This document shows, piece after piece, positions 25,865 to 37,977 of a DNA stretch of 64,000 bases. This stretch comes from Mycobacterium sp. 3519A (GTDB taxonomy: Bacteria; Actinomycetota; Actinomycetes; Mycobacteriales; Mycobacteriaceae). The position numbers were made by a program, and so were the translations under genes. The DNA is taken from assembly GCF_900240945.1 (NCBI RefSeq), contig NZ_OESG01000012.1, positions 496,001 to 560,000 on the forward strand. The letters run 5' to 3'. Under the pieces are notes generated by a model that saw only the letters and a program-made list of their open reading frames with translations, had not been told where the DNA came from and searched no databases. Position 1 is the first letter of the stretch. Every line of letters starts with the position of its first letter.

Positions 25865-26257
25865 TCACAGGGTTTGCGAAACGGCTCGCAACTCGAGGGT
25901 CACGTTCTTCGTCATTCCCCCACGCAGCTTCGAGAAAACGTTGAACGTTTTGCCGAGCAGCCCGTAGCGCTTGCCGATCGCGTCGTAGGTAGCGCCGTTC
26001 GCCGACTTGTCCAGGATCACGGCGGTCGCCTCGACCGCCTCGCCCTTGGGGTTGCCGCGCCGGTCGCAGACGGCGATGGTGACGCGCGGGGTGTTGCGGA
26101 TCCGCTTGACCTTCCAGGACTGCTCCTGCGTGATGACGAGGAGGCGGTCGCCCGCGGGCGCGGCCCAGATGGCGGTGGGCTTGGGCCTGCCGTCCTTGGT
26201 GAACGTGGTCAGCAGGATGTACTCGGATTTCGCGACGTCGGCAAAGGTGGTGGGCAC
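25865..26257 (-). CDS. PPOX-class F420-dependent oxidoreductase, paralogue
   Basis: A 130-residue split-barrel protein. LLTTFTKDGRPKPTAIWAA, QSWKVKRIRNTPRVTIAVCDRRGNPKGEAVEA and an RYGLLGKTFN segment match the F420-dependent PPOX group (compare Rv2061c, which adjoins cobN in M. tuberculosis). It begins with GTG at 26257, nine bases after the cobN stop, and is followed by a diverged copy. An F420-linked reductase role is inferred. Confidence 0.85.
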   Translation of the reverse strand: MPTTFADVAKSEYILLTTFTKDGRPKPTAIWAAPAGDRLLVITQEQSWKVKRIRNTPRVTIAVCDRRGNPKGEAVEATAVILDKSANGATYDAIGKRYGLLGKTFNVFSKLRGGMTKNVTLELRAVSQTL

Positions 26258-26266
26258 CGACCCAAC

Positions 26267-29839
<3,573 letters not shown>

Positions 29840-29850
29840 CCACCATTCGT

Positions 29851-29878
29851 ACCGCACCGCCCCCTCGAGCGGTGCGGT
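29851..29878 (-). terminator. Hairpin between the small membrane ORF and cobN
   Basis: ACCGCACCG (29851-29859) and CGGTGCGGT (29870-29878) are perfectly inverted around a ten-base loop. On the leftward transcript it forms a GC-rich stem just after the stop of the 34-residue ORF and 11 bases before the cobN start. There is no U-tract, so it may be an attenuator, a processing signal or a weak terminator. Confidence 0.5.
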
Positions 29879-29885
29879 CGGTGGG

Positions 29886-29990
29886 TCAGCCGCCGTTGCC
29901 CCAGCGGCCGTGCCATGTCTGCGGGTACGGCAGCCCGACTCCAGCGATGAGCACCAGCAGGAGCACGCCGAATGCGATGAGTCCGAACAT
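29886..29990 (-). CDS. 34-residue single-pass membrane protein upstream of cobN
   Basis: A very short ORF starting at ATG 29990 behind a strong RBS (GGAAGGA, six bases away). It encodes MFGLIAFGVLLLVLIAGVGL followed by a short tail with PYPQTWHGRWGNGG. One membrane helix and a small Trp/His-containing tail are visible. It precedes cobN in the same direction with a hairpin between. Function unknown; a role in cobalt or cobalamin handling is only suggested by position. The RBS and clean helix argue that it is real. Confidence 0.55.
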   Translation of the reverse strand: MFGLIAFGVLLLVLIAGVGLPYPQTWHGRWGNGG

Positions 29991-30011
29991 CGTCGTCCTT
30001 CCGTGACATTC

Positions 30012-30037
30012 GGTTACTACACACGCGTGCAGTAGCC
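30012..30037. promoter_or_regulatory. Inverted repeat upstream of the dioxygenase gene
   Basis: GGTTACTACAC (30012-30022) is inverted as GTGCAGTAGCC (30027-30037), nine of 11 pairing across four bases. It lies in the 203-base divergent gap between the small membrane ORF/cobN and the TauD-type gene. It is a candidate operator for either direction; the regulator is unknown. Confidence 0.4.
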
Positions 30038-30193
30038 AAAACTTAACGCGCTACCGGCGGATATTCAATGCTTCTGTGTGGGAGAGATCACCGCGGCCCG
30101 CACTGTGGCGGCCGTCACATCTCCCGTCGTCGAATTCGGATCGCGCTCAGCCAAACCGTTTACCCGCCGGCCGATGCCTGCCGGAATGGATCC

Positions 30194-31114
30194 GTGACTG
30201 AACTCTTCGATGTGGTGAAACTGGGCGCCAATATCGGGGCCCGCATTGACGGCGTCCGTCTGGCAGATGATCTCGACGCCCATACGGTGGCGGCGATCAA
30301 CGACGCACTGCTGGAACACAAGGTGATCTTCTTCCGCGACCAGCACGATCTGGACGACGACGGTCAACTTGCGTTTGCAGGAAAGCTGGGCACCCCCACC
30401 ACCGCACACCCCACGCTTTCGGCAGGCGAGTCGGTGCTGCCGATCGACTCGCGATACGACAAGGCCAACAGTTGGCACACCGACGTCACCTTCGTCGACC
30501 GCATCCCGAAAGCCTCTCTGCTGCGCGCTGTTTCGCTGCCGAGTTACGGCGGCACCACGGCGTGGGCGTCGACCGAAGCCGCATACGACCAGTTGCCGGA
30601 ACCGCTGCGGGTGCTCACCGAGAACCTGTGGGCGGTGCACACCAACAAATACGACTATGTCCGCGAACACTTCGACCACAACGAGCAACTGACCGACACG
30701 GTTCGGCAGTACCGCGAGGAATTCGTCCGCGAGTACTACGAGACCGAACATCCGGTGGTGCGGGTACATCCCGAAACTGGTAAGCGGGTGCTGCTGCTCG
30801 GCCACTTCATCAAGCAGTTCGTCGGCCTCGGCCCTTCCGAGTCGGCGACCCTGTTCAACCTGCTGCAGGCCCGGGTCACCAAACTGGAGAACACGATTCG
30901 CTGGAACTGGGCGCCCGGCGATGTCGCGATCTGGGACAACCGCGCCACCCAGCACTACGCGGTCGCGGACTACGACGACCAGTACCGGCGGCTCAGCCGT
31001 GTCACGCTGGCCGGCGACATCCCGGTGGATGTGCACGGCAGGGGCAGCCGCGTCGTCGTCGGCGACGCGACACAGTACTCGGACGTCGTCAGCCCCATCG
31101 CGCTGGCGAGCTGA
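30194..31114 (+). CDS. Alpha-ketoglutarate-dependent sulfatase/dioxygenase (AtsK/TauD type, Rv3406-like)
   Basis: An Fe(II)/2-oxoglutarate dioxygenase of 306 residues, releasing sulfite or sulfate from alkyl sulfates or sulfonates in sulfur scavenging. Iron ligands are His95 and Asp97 in SWHTDVTF and His254 in RATQHYAV; 2-oxoglutarate-binding Arg lies in YRRLSRV. The stretch [22 protein letters not shown] and [11 protein letters not shown] closely resemble M. tuberculosis Rv3406, a type II alkyl sulfatase. GTG at 30194 matches its start. It complements the ssu operon at 14-18 kb. Confidence 0.92.
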   Translation: MTELFDVVKLGANIGARIDGVRLADDLDAHTVAAINDALLEHKVIFFRDQHDLDDDGQLAFAGKLGTPTTAHPTLSAGESVLPIDSRYDKANSWHTDVTFVDRIPKASLLRAVSLPSYGGTTAWASTEAAYDQLPEPLRVLTENLWAVHTNKYDYVREHFDHNEQLTDTVRQYREEFVREYYETEHPVVRVHPETGKRVLLLGHFIKQFVGLGPSESATLFNLLQARVTKLENTIRWNWAPGDVAIWDNRATQHYAVADYDDQYRRLSRVTLAGDIPVDVHGRGSRVVVGDATQYSDVVSPIALAS

Positions 31115-31411
31115 CTACAGCCGATCCATTTCGCGTGACATCAAGGCGTTCTCGAACCAGACACGCCGCTTGGGGTAGACCGGCTTCGGCGGCTGCGCTG
31201 CACTTCCCAGCCAGCTGCCGACAGCCGCCATCATTGCGGTCGCGCTCCACCGGCGGGTCTGCGCCGGTGGCAGCGCCGCGGCGGCGGCCGTGCTGAGCAG
31301 CACCTGCTGCTCGGTGATCAGCGAGTGCGGCTGAGCCGAGATCTGTTGGGACGTGACCAGTTGCTCGCGACCCTCGTCGAGTGGCCGTTGCGACGTTGCG
31401 GTGTCAGTCAT
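31115..31411 (-). CDS. Small mycobacterial protein with LITEQQVL motif, copy 1
   Basis: A 98-residue protein of unknown function. It has LITEQQVLLSTAAAAALPP in the middle, a TRRW segment, a weakly hydrophobic stretch (AMMAAVGSWLGSA), and a basic C-terminus PKRRVWFENALMSREMDRL. No signal peptide or known domain was seen. ATG at 31411 follows GGGAGC. It is a paralogue of 31666-31953 and both are preceded by a similar 25-base block, suggesting co-regulation. Confidence 0.65.
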   Translation of the reverse strand: MTDTATSQRPLDEGREQLVTSQQISAQPHSLITEQQVLLSTAAAAALPPAQTRRWSATAMMAAVGSWLGSAAQPPKPVYPKRRVWFENALMSREMDRL

Positions 31412-31486
31412 TTCAATTGCTCCCACCCGATGTGCGGTGATTCGGTGATCACCTCTATTTCAAAATTAACGAGGTAGTCGGTACGT

Positions 31487-31511
31487 CTCACGCGTAGCTG
31501 AGTACCTGTTT
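31487..31511 (-). promoter_or_regulatory. Shared upstream block, copy 1
   Basis: Read leftward: AAACAGGTACTCAGCTAC then GCGTGAG. It matches the block at 32036-32060 at 20 of 25 positions and lies 76 bases before the start of copy 1 (31411). It may hold a promoter (GCTACG/GATACT in the -10 position of the two copies) or an operator. Confidence 0.4.
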
Positions 31512-31665
31512 CCTGGGTTAACCGGCGCTGTTGTACGCAGGTACCGAGCCTGCGCCCGTCGCCGACCCGACGACGTGCGCAAAGAGCGGTGGTGCGCGGC
31601 GACGGGGCCGCCCCGGCGCCGGGCTTGGGGCTGTCGAGCAAACCCGGCTGCCTGTTGACCACCGG

Positions 31666-31953
31666 TCATAGCCGCATCATCTCGCGCGCCATCCGGGAAT
31701 CTTCGAGGAAGTCCGCGCGGGGCGGGTAGTGACGCCGCGTCGGCCGCTTTTCGTTGCCGGACAACACGAATGCGGCGAGAACCGCCCGCACGTTGTCGAT
31801 CCAGCGCGTCTTCGTCGGCCGCAGCGGAACCGCGGCGGCGGTGGCGAACAGCACCTGCTGCTCGGTGATCAGGACCGGTGTGCGCGGCGGTGCCTCTACG
31901 TCGGCGGGCCGTTGGACCGGCTCTGCGTCGAAAGGCGCTATCAGATCAGTCAT
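31666..31953 (-). CDS. Small mycobacterial protein with LITEQQVL motif, copy 2
   Basis: A 95-residue paralogue of the gene at 31115. It keeps LITEQQVLFATAAAVPLRP, a TRW segment, a short hydrophobic stretch (VRAVLAAFVLSG) and the ending RADFLEDSRMAREMMRL. ATG at 31953 follows GGGGGAG; upstream in-frame codons lack an RBS. The two copies lie 254 bases apart in the same direction and diverge from cobG. Function unknown. Confidence 0.65.
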   Translation of the reverse strand: MTDLIAPFDAEPVQRPADVEAPPRTPVLITEQQVLFATAAAVPLRPTKTRWIDNVRAVLAAFVLSGNEKRPTRRHYPPRADFLEDSRMAREMMRL

Positions 31954-32035
31954 TTCGATTCTCCCCCTGTTTGACCCCTGGGCCGCCGTACGCGGCTGTC
32001 GGCTGGAAAGAATCGTCGATCGGTCGTTAGCGATC

Positions 32036-32060
32036 CTCACGAGTATCCGACTACCTGTTT
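32036..32060 (-). promoter_or_regulatory. Shared upstream block, copy 2
   Basis: Read leftward: AAACAGGTAGTCGGATAC then TCGTGAG, 83 bases upstream of the copy 2 start (31953). Similarity to 31487-31511 extends only over this block, not the surrounding intergenic DNA, so a regulatory function is likely. GATACT could act as a -10 element. Confidence 0.42.
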
Positions 32061-32188
32061 ATCCCCGTCACTGACTACGCAATGGCATCGGCAAAGACGT
32101 AATCGGTATCTACCTGTGTTCTACTACTGTTCCGCAATGCTCGTCGGCGCCGTGTCGTGCCCGTTTCGCGGGGACGTACGGTGGTCTG

Positions 32189-33307
32189 GTGGACCGAAAC
32201 CGCGAGCACGACGCCTGCCCCGGCGCACTGCAACTGCACCAGGCGGCAGACGGCGCACTCGCGCGGGTGCGACTGCCGGGCGGCATGATCACGGCCAATC
32301 AACTCAACACGCTCGCGCACGCCGCAACGCAGTTCGGATCGCCTGCCATGGAGTTGACCTCGCGCGGCAGCATCCAGTTGCGGGCCATCACCGATACCGC
32401 GGCGGTGGCGGAAGTCGTTGCGGCCGCCGGGCTTTTGCCTTCGCAAACGCACGAGCGGGTGCGCAACATCGTCGCGTCGCCGTTGTCCGGACGCGTCGGT
32501 GGTATCGCCGATATCCGCGGACTGGTCACCGAACTGGACGAGGCAATCCAGGCCGAACCCGCGCTCGCAGCGCTGCCGGGTCGGTTCCTGTTCAGCATCG
32601 ACGACGGGCGCGCCGACGTCTCGGGTCTCGCCGCCGACGCGGGGGCGCACTTCCTGGATCCGTCGACAGCCGCTCTGCTGTTGGCGGGCAAGGACACTGG
32701 CCTACGACTGGCGGCTGCTGAAGTGGTCGCCGCGCTCGTCGACGTCGCGGTCCGATTCACGGCCATCCGCGGAAATGCCTGGCGCGTAGCCGAACTCGCT
32801 GACACCGCGGCACTGCTCGAGCCGTTCAGCCCCGCAGCGACAACGGGAGCGACCTGGCCTGCCGTCACTCGCCCACCCGTCGGGTGGCTGCCGCAGAACG
32901 ACGGACGCATCACGCTCGGCGCGGCGGTGCCGTTGGGTGTGCTGCAGGCACGGGTGGCCGAATTCCTGGCCGCGATCGAGGCGCCGATGGCGATCACACC
33001 GTGGCGCTCGGTGCTCGTGTTCGACCTCGACGAGGGCGTCGCCGACACCGCACTGCGGGTCCTGGCGCCGATGGATCTGATCTTCGACGAGAACTCTCCG
33101 TGGCTGTCGGTGAGTGCGTGCACGGGCAGTCCTGGCTGCCACCATTCGGCCGCCGACGTCCGCGCCGACGCGACCGCCGCGGTGGCCGACCCCGCCGACC
33201 GCCACCGGCACTTCGTCGGCTGTGACCGGGCATGCGGAAGTCCACCTGTCGGAGATGTACTGGTGGCCACTCCAGACGGATACCGGCTGCGTACCCCGCC
33301 CCCGTAG
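32189..33307 (+). CDS. cobG: Precorrin-3B synthase CobG
   Basis: An iron-sulfur monooxygenase converting precorrin-3A to precorrin-3B in aerobic cobalamin synthesis. The 372-residue protein belongs to the sulfite/nitrite reductase family: ELTSRGSIQLRAI near residue 60 and 4Fe-4S/haem cysteines Cys311, Cys317, Cys345 and Cys349 in ACTGSPGCHHS and GCDRACG. It begins with GTG at 32189, heads cobG-cobH-cobIJ, and is divergent from the LITEQQVL genes. No cobalamin riboswitch was recognised upstream. Confidence 0.95.
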   Translation: MDRNREHDACPGALQLHQAADGALARVRLPGGMITANQLNTLAHAATQFGSPAMELTSRGSIQLRAITDTAAVAEVVAAAGLLPSQTHERVRNIVASPLSGRVGGIADIRGLVTELDEAIQAEPALAALPGRFLFSIDDGRADVSGLAADAGAHFLDPSTAALLLAGKDTGLRLAAAEVVAALVDVAVRFTAIRGNAWRVAELADTAALLEPFSPAATTGATWPAVTRPPVGWLPQNDGRITLGAAVPLGVLQARVAEFLAAIEAPMAITPWRSVLVFDLDEGVADTALRVLAPMDLIFDENSPWLSVSACTGSPGCHHSAADVRADATAAVADPADRHRHFVGCDRACGSPPVGDVLVATPDGYRLRTPPP

Positions 33308-33316
33308 GGTGAGCGG

Positions 33317-33943
33317 GTGCTCGACTACATCCGCGACGCCGCGGAGATCTACCGGCAGTCGTTCGCGACGATCCGCGACGAGGCAGATCTGTCTCGATTT
33401 CCCGACGACGTCGCACGCGTGGTGGTCCGGTTGATCCACACCTGCGGGCAGGTCGACGTCACCGAACACGTCGCATTCAGCGACGACGTCGTCGCCAAGG
33501 CACACGCCGCGCTGGCGGCGGGGGCGCCGGTGCTCTGCGACTCGTCCATGGTGGCCGCGGGCATCACCAAGTCGCGGCTACCGGCCGACAACGAGGTGGT
33601 GTCGCTGGTGGCCGACACCCGGGCCGCCGAGTTAGCCAGCCGCACCGGTACGACGCGTTCGGCCGCCGCGGTGGATTTGTGGTCGGATCGGCTCGGCGGT
33701 GCGGTGATGGCGATCGGCAACGCGCCGACGGCGTTGTTCCGGCTGCTGGAACTGATCGACGAGGGCGCCCCGACGCCCGCCGCCGTCTTGGGCGGGCCGG
33801 TCGGATTCGTCGGCTCGGCGCAGTCGAAACAGGAGCTGATCGACCGGCCCCGCGGCATGGCCTATCTGGTGGTCGAAGGCCGACGCGGCGGCAGCGCGAT
33901 GGCTGCGGCCGCCGTCAACGCGATCGCGAGTGCCGACGAATGA
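33317..33943 (+). CDS. cobH: Precorrin-8X methylmutase
   Basis: Moves the C-11 methyl group to C-12, converting precorrin-8X to hydrogenobyrinate. The 208-residue protein has catalytic His41 in [19 protein letters not shown] and [16 protein letters not shown], all typical of CobH/CbiC. It starts with GTG nine bases after cobG and its stop overlaps the cobIJ start (ATGA), indicating tight translational coupling. Confidence 0.96.
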   Translation: MLDYIRDAAEIYRQSFATIRDEADLSRFPDDVARVVVRLIHTCGQVDVTEHVAFSDDVVAKAHAALAAGAPVLCDSSMVAAGITKSRLPADNEVVSLVADTRAAELASRTGTTRSAAAVDLWSDRLGGAVMAIGNAPTALFRLLELIDEGAPTPAAVLGGPVGFVGSAQSKQELIDRPRGMAYLVVEGRRGGSAMAAAAVNAIASADE

Positions 33944-35406
33944 GGGGCACGCTCTGGGGAGTCGGCCTCGGTCCGGGTGACCCCGAACTCGTCACGGTCA
34001 AGGCGGCGCGGGTGATCGGCGAGGCGGACGTCGTCGCCTACCACAGCGCCCGGCACGGCCGCAGCATCGCGCGCAGCATCGCCGAGCCCTATCTCCGCGC
34101 GGGCCAGATCGAGGAGCACCTCGTCTATCCCGTCACCACGGAGACCACCGACCATCCTGGCGGTTACGCAGGCGCGATGGACGACTTCTACCGCGAGTCC
34201 GCCGACAAGATCGCCGCGCATCTGGACGCGGGCCGCGACGTGGCGCTGCTGGCCGAGGGCGATCCGCTGTTCTACAGCTCGTATATGCACATGCACACCA
34301 GGCTCACCGAACGGTTCGACGCCGTGATCGTGCCTGGGGTGACGTCGGTCAGCGCCGCCTCGGCGGCGACCGGCACTCCCCTCGTCCAGGGCGACGAGGT
34401 GCTGACGATCCTGCCGGGCACGCTGCCCGCCGACGAACTCGAGCGCAGGCTCGCCGACACCGACGCCGCAGTGGTGCTGAAGCTGGGCCGGTCGTATCCG
34501 TCTGTGCGGGAAGCGCTTTCGTCGGCCGGCCGGCTGGACGAGACGTACTACGTGGAGCGGGCCAGCACACCCGAGCAGCGGGTGCTGCCCGCGGGCGAGG
34601 TCGACGACGACAGCGTGCCGTATTTCTCGTTGGCGATGCTGCCCGGCACCACGCAGCGGCGGTCGAGCGTCGGCAGCGTCGTCGTGGTGGGCCTCGGGCC
34701 TGGGGACACCGACTGGATGACGCCGCAGAGTCGGCGCGAGGTGGCCGCGGCGACCGACCTGATCGGCTACGGGCCGTATCTCGACCGGATCAAGGGCCGC
34801 GACGGTCAACGCAGGCACCCCAGCGACAACACCGACGAACCGGCGCGCGCCCGCCTGGCCTGCACGCTGGCCCAGCAGGGCCACGCCGTCGCGGTGGTGT
34901 CCTCCGGTGATCCCGGCGTGTTCGCGATGGCGACGGCCGTGTTGGAGGAGGCCAAGCAGTGGCCGGGCGTCGACGTGCGGGTGATCCCCGCGATGACGGC
35001 CGCGCAGGCGGTCGCCAGCCGGGTCGGCGCCCCGCTGGGCCACGACTATGCGGTGATTTCGTTGTCCGATCGGCTCAAGCCGTGGGAGGTCATCGAGCAG
35101 CGACTCACCGCCGCGGCGCGCGCTGATCTAGTGCTGGCGGTCTACAACCCCGCGTCCAAGAGTCGCACCTGGCAGGTCGCCGCGATGCGGGATCTGCTGC
35201 TGGATCACCGCGACGCCAGCACGCCGGTGGTGATCGGGCGCGACGTGTCGGGGCCCGCCGAAAGCGTGCAGGTGGTCAGGCTCGCCGACCTCGACCCCGC
35301 CGACGTCGACATGCGCTGCCTGCTGATCATCGGGTCGTCGCAGACGCAGTGGTACTCCGACGAGGCCGGGGACCGAGTGTTCACGCCGCGTCGCTACCCG
35401 ACCTAG
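33940..35406 (+). CDS. cobIJ: Bifunctional precorrin-2 C20- / precorrin-3B C17-methyltransferase
   Basis: Two SAM-dependent methyltransferases in one 488-residue chain. The N-terminal half (about 1-240; [36 protein letters not shown]) is CobI, acting on precorrin-2. The C-terminal half (about 245-488; [49 protein letters not shown]) is CobJ, which contracts the ring at C17. The fusion is standard in mycobacteria (Rv2066). ATG at 33940 overlaps the cobH stop. Confidence 0.96.
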   Translation: MRGTLWGVGLGPGDPELVTVKAARVIGEADVVAYHSARHGRSIARSIAEPYLRAGQIEEHLVYPVTTETTDHPGGYAGAMDDFYRESADKIAAHLDAGRDVALLAEGDPLFYSSYMHMHTRLTERFDAVIVPGVTSVSAASAATGTPLVQGDEVLTILPGTLPADELERRLADTDAAVVLKLGRSYPSVREALSSAGRLDETYYVERASTPEQRVLPAGEVDDDSVPYFSLAMLPGTTQRRSSVGSVVVVGLGPGDTDWMTPQSRREVAAATDLIGYGPYLDRIKGRDGQRRHPSDNTDEPARARLACTLAQQGHAVAVVSSGDPGVFAMATAVLEEAKQWPGVDVRVIPAMTAAQAVASRVGAPLGHDYAVISLSDRLKPWEVIEQRLTAAARADLVLAVYNPASKSRTWQVAAMRDLLLDHRDASTPVVIGRDVSGPAESVQVVRLADLDPADVDMRCLLIIGSSQTQWYSDEAGDRVFTPRRYPT

Positions 35407-35442
35407 CAGTCTGGGCGCACCCACAGTGCTAACGTCCGGCGC

Positions 35443-36513
35443 GTGACCCTAGACATTCCACGCGGGCCGTCAGATGTAACGCCGGCTTGGCTCGGTTCGG
35501 CGCTCGGAGCCGACGTCCGCGACGTCGATGTCACCCCGGTCGGCACAGGCCAGACGGGCGCGACCTATCGGGTATGCGCGACGTATGCCGCGGCCACCGG
35601 CCTGCCGGACACGTTCGCGGTCAAGCTGTCGGCGCAGGACGACGCGGTCCGCGAGCGCGTCGCACTCGGCTATCTGTCCGAGGTCGAGTTCTATGCCGAC
35701 GTCGCCGCCCAGGTGCAGATCCCGGTCCCGAAGTGTTACTACAGCGACATCAGCGACAGCGGTGCAGACTTCGTACTGGTGCTCGCCGATATGGCACCCG
35801 CGGTGCAGGGCGACCAGATCGGCGGGTGCAGCCCGCAGGAGGCGCAACTGGCTGTCGAGGCGCTCGCCGGTTTGCACGGCCCGAGTTGGTGTGACCCGAC
35901 ATGGCTTGCGCTGAAGGCTGTTTCGATGCCCAGGCCCGGCGACGAGGCAGCGGCGAAAGGGCTCGGTGACATCTCGGTGATGGCCGCCGACATCACCATC
36001 GAGAAGCTCGGCGCCCGGATGAGTGCGAAGGACCGCGACACGCTGCGCGCGGCCATGGGGTTGGTGACGCCGTGGTTGTTGGCCGAGCCGACGCGTTATT
36101 CGCTGATGCACGGGGACTACCGGCTCGACAACATGCTGTTCGATCCCGACCGCACCCGGATCACCGTGGTCGACTGGCAGACGGTGGGCCTCGGTCTGCC
36201 TGCACGGGATTTGGCGTACTTCACCGCGACCAGCCTGGTGCCGGAGGTGCGCGCGGAGATCGAGCGCGATCTCGTCGGCCGCTACCACGACGCGCTGCTG
36301 GGTTTCGGCGTCACCGGCTACGATGCCGAAACATGTTGGCGGGATTACCGTCTCGGTGTGTTACAGGCGCCGCTGCTCGGCTGTCTCGGGTTCGCGTTCG
36401 CGGCGTCCACCGAGCGTGGCGACGAGATGATGCTGACCATGTTCGCTCGTGGCTGCCGGGCGATCCGCGAGTTGGGCACGCTGGAGTTGATCAACAGCTA
36501 CCAGTCGATCTGA
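35443..36513 (+). CDS. APH-fold phosphotransferase family protein
   Basis: A 356-residue kinase-like protein of unknown substrate. Visible are Lys61 in FAVKLSA, the catalytic loop MHGDYRLDNMLFD (Asp225) and VVDWQTVGLG (Asp244). It resembles the N-terminal half of the fusion at 5799-7778 throughout (PAWLGSALGADVRD, GTGQTGATYRV, HGDYRLDNM). It starts with GTG at 35443, just after cobIJ, and overlaps the end of cobK by 23 bases in the opposite direction. It interrupts the cob genes but there is no sign that it belongs to the pathway. Confidence 0.85.
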   Translation: MTLDIPRGPSDVTPAWLGSALGADVRDVDVTPVGTGQTGATYRVCATYAAATGLPDTFAVKLSAQDDAVRERVALGYLSEVEFYADVAAQVQIPVPKCYYSDISDSGADFVLVLADMAPAVQGDQIGGCSPQEAQLAVEALAGLHGPSWCDPTWLALKAVSMPRPGDEAAAKGLGDISVMAADITIEKLGARMSAKDRDTLRAAMGLVTPWLLAEPTRYSLMHGDYRLDNMLFDPDRTRITVVDWQTVGLGLPARDLAYFTATSLVPEVRAEIERDLVGRYHDALLGFGVTGYDAETCWRDYRLGVLQAPLLGCLGFAFAASTERGDEMMLTMFARGCRAIRELGTLELINSYQSI

Positions 36514-37222
36514 CCCAGTCGGCGGCGGCGTCGACGGTGCTCACCGTCGCCACCCCGGCGGGCAGCGGCGGGCGGTCGACCATCACCACCGGGATGCCGA
36601 GGGCCGCAGCGGCATCGAGCTTCGGCCGCGTCATCGCGCCCCCGCTGTTCTTGGTCACCAGCGCGTCGATGCGGTGTTCGCGCAGCAGAGTCACCTCGCC
36701 GTCGTAGTGGTAGGGCCCGCGGGACAGCACGAGGTGGTGGCGTCGGGGCAACGTGGCCGGTTCCGGGGCGGTGACCGCGCGGATCAGAAACCAGGCGTCG
36801 ACGTCGGCGAAGGCCGTCGTGCCGGATCGGCCGGTAGTGAGGAACACCCGCGAATAACCGTTGGCAGTCACGGTTTTCGCCGCGTCGGTGTCGGACGCCA
36901 CGACGATCGCGTCGCCAGGGTCCCAGCCCGGCCTGGCCAGCACCAGATGCGGAAGGCCCACGTCGCGGCATGCGGCGGCGGCGTTGCCGGTGATCGTGGC
37001 GGCGTAGGGATGGGTGGCGTCGACGACGGCGTCGACCCGGGTATCGCGTAACCACCGGCGCAGTCCGTCGACGCCGCCGAAGCCGCCGATCCGGACCTCA
37101 CCCACCGGGAGCGCCGGGTCGGGGACGCGACCGGCCAGCGAGCTGATCACCTCGACGTCCTGGTGCAGTCGGGCGGCCAGCGCGCGGGCTTCCGATGTGC
37201 CGCCGAGAAGCAGGATGCGCAT
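36491..37222 (-). CDS. cobK: Precorrin-6A reductase
   Basis: NADPH-dependent reduction of precorrin-6A to dihydro-precorrin-6Y. The 243-residue protein begins MRILLLGGTSEARALAARL and contains VDATHPYAATITGNAAAAC, FLTTGRSG, a SRGPY loop and TKNSGGAMTRPKLDAA, all CobK/CbiJ signatures. ATG at 37222 overlaps the cobM stop (ATGA). It is last in the leftward cobL-cobM-cobK chain. Confidence 0.95.
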   Translation of the reverse strand: MRILLLGGTSEARALAARLHQDVEVISSLAGRVPDPALPVGEVRIGGFGGVDGLRRWLRDTRVDAVVDATHPYAATITGNAAAACRDVGLPHLVLARPGWDPGDAIVVASDTDAAKTVTANGYSRVFLTTGRSGTTAFADVDAWFLIRAVTAPEPATLPRRHHLVLSRGPYHYDGEVTLLREHRIDALVTKNSGGAMTRPKLDAAAALGIPVVMVDRPPLPAGVATVSTVDAAADWVRSTGSC

Positions 37223-37977
37223 CAGTGCCGTCCCCGGCGCACCCGACCCGACGAGTAGAGATAGCTGTCGGCGAACCCTTCGGCGGCGAGCACGTCGCCG
37301 ACGACGATGACCGCGGTGCGGGTGATGCCCGCCGCCTTGGTCTGCTCGGCCAGGCCGGCCAGCGTGCAGCGCAGCACCGTCTCCTGCGGCCACGTCGCGA
37401 AAGCCACCACCGCGCAGGGTGTTTCGGGTCGGTAGCCGCCGGCGAGCAGCTCAGGCACGATCGAGTCGATCTGCGCGGCGGCCAGATGCAGCACCAGCGT
37501 CGAACCGGATGCCGACAGGGTCCGCAGGTCCTCCCCCGGTGGCATCGCGGTGGACAGCGTCGCGACCCGGGTCAGGGTGACGGTCTGCGCGACGCCGGGC
37601 ACGGTGAGCTCGCGGCCCAACACGGCCGCCGCAGCGGCGAATGCCGGTACGCCGGGGACGATCTCGTAGTCGACACCGAGCGCGTCGAGTCGACGGCTTT
37701 GTTCGGCCAACGCGCTGTATATCGACGGGTCGCCGGAATGCAGTCGTGCGACGTCGAGGCCCGCGGCATGGGCGTCGGCGAGTTCGGTGATGATCTGGTC
37801 GAGCGTCAGCGGTCCGGAGTCGATCACACGTGCGTCCGGCGGGCAGAGCGCCAGCAGGTCCTCGGGCATGATCGACCCGGCGTACAAACAGACCGGACAC
37901 CGGCTGAGCAGACGCTGGCCGCGCACGGTGATCAGGTCCGCTGCGCCGGGGCCGGCACCGATGAAGTAGACGGTCAT
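37222..37977 (-). CDS. cobM: Precorrin-4 C11-methyltransferase
   Basis: SAM-dependent methylation of precorrin-4 at C-11. The 251-residue protein shows the tetrapyrrole methylase motifs VYFIGAGPGAADLITVRG, CLYAGSIMPEDLL, LHSGDPSIYSALAEQ and GVPAFAAAAAVLGRELT. ATG at 37977 and the stop at 37222 both overlap their neighbours by four bases, giving a continuous cobL-cobM-cobK reading unit. Confidence 0.96.
   Translation of the reverse strand: MTVYFIGAGPGAADLITVRGQRLLSRCPVCLYAGSIMPEDLLALCPPDARVIDSGPLTLDQIITELADAHAAGLDVARLHSGDPSIYSALAEQSRRLDALGVDYEIVPGVPAFAAAAAVLGRELTVPGVAQTVTLTRVATLSTAMPPGEDLRTLSASGSTLVLHLAAAQIDSIVPELLAGGYRPETPCAVVAFATWPQETVLRCTLAGLAEQTKAAGITRTAVIVVGDVLAAEGFADSYLYSSGRVRRGRH

Noticed and set aside
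31412..31665. 84-residue ORF between the two LITEQQVL genes
   Set aside because: It crosses the shared regulatory block, lacks an RBS and has atypical Arg/Gly-rich composition.
32061..32188. Cobalamin riboswitch upstream of cobG or cobN
   Set aside because: No B12-box-like GCCACTG element or characteristic stems could be recognised in either leader.
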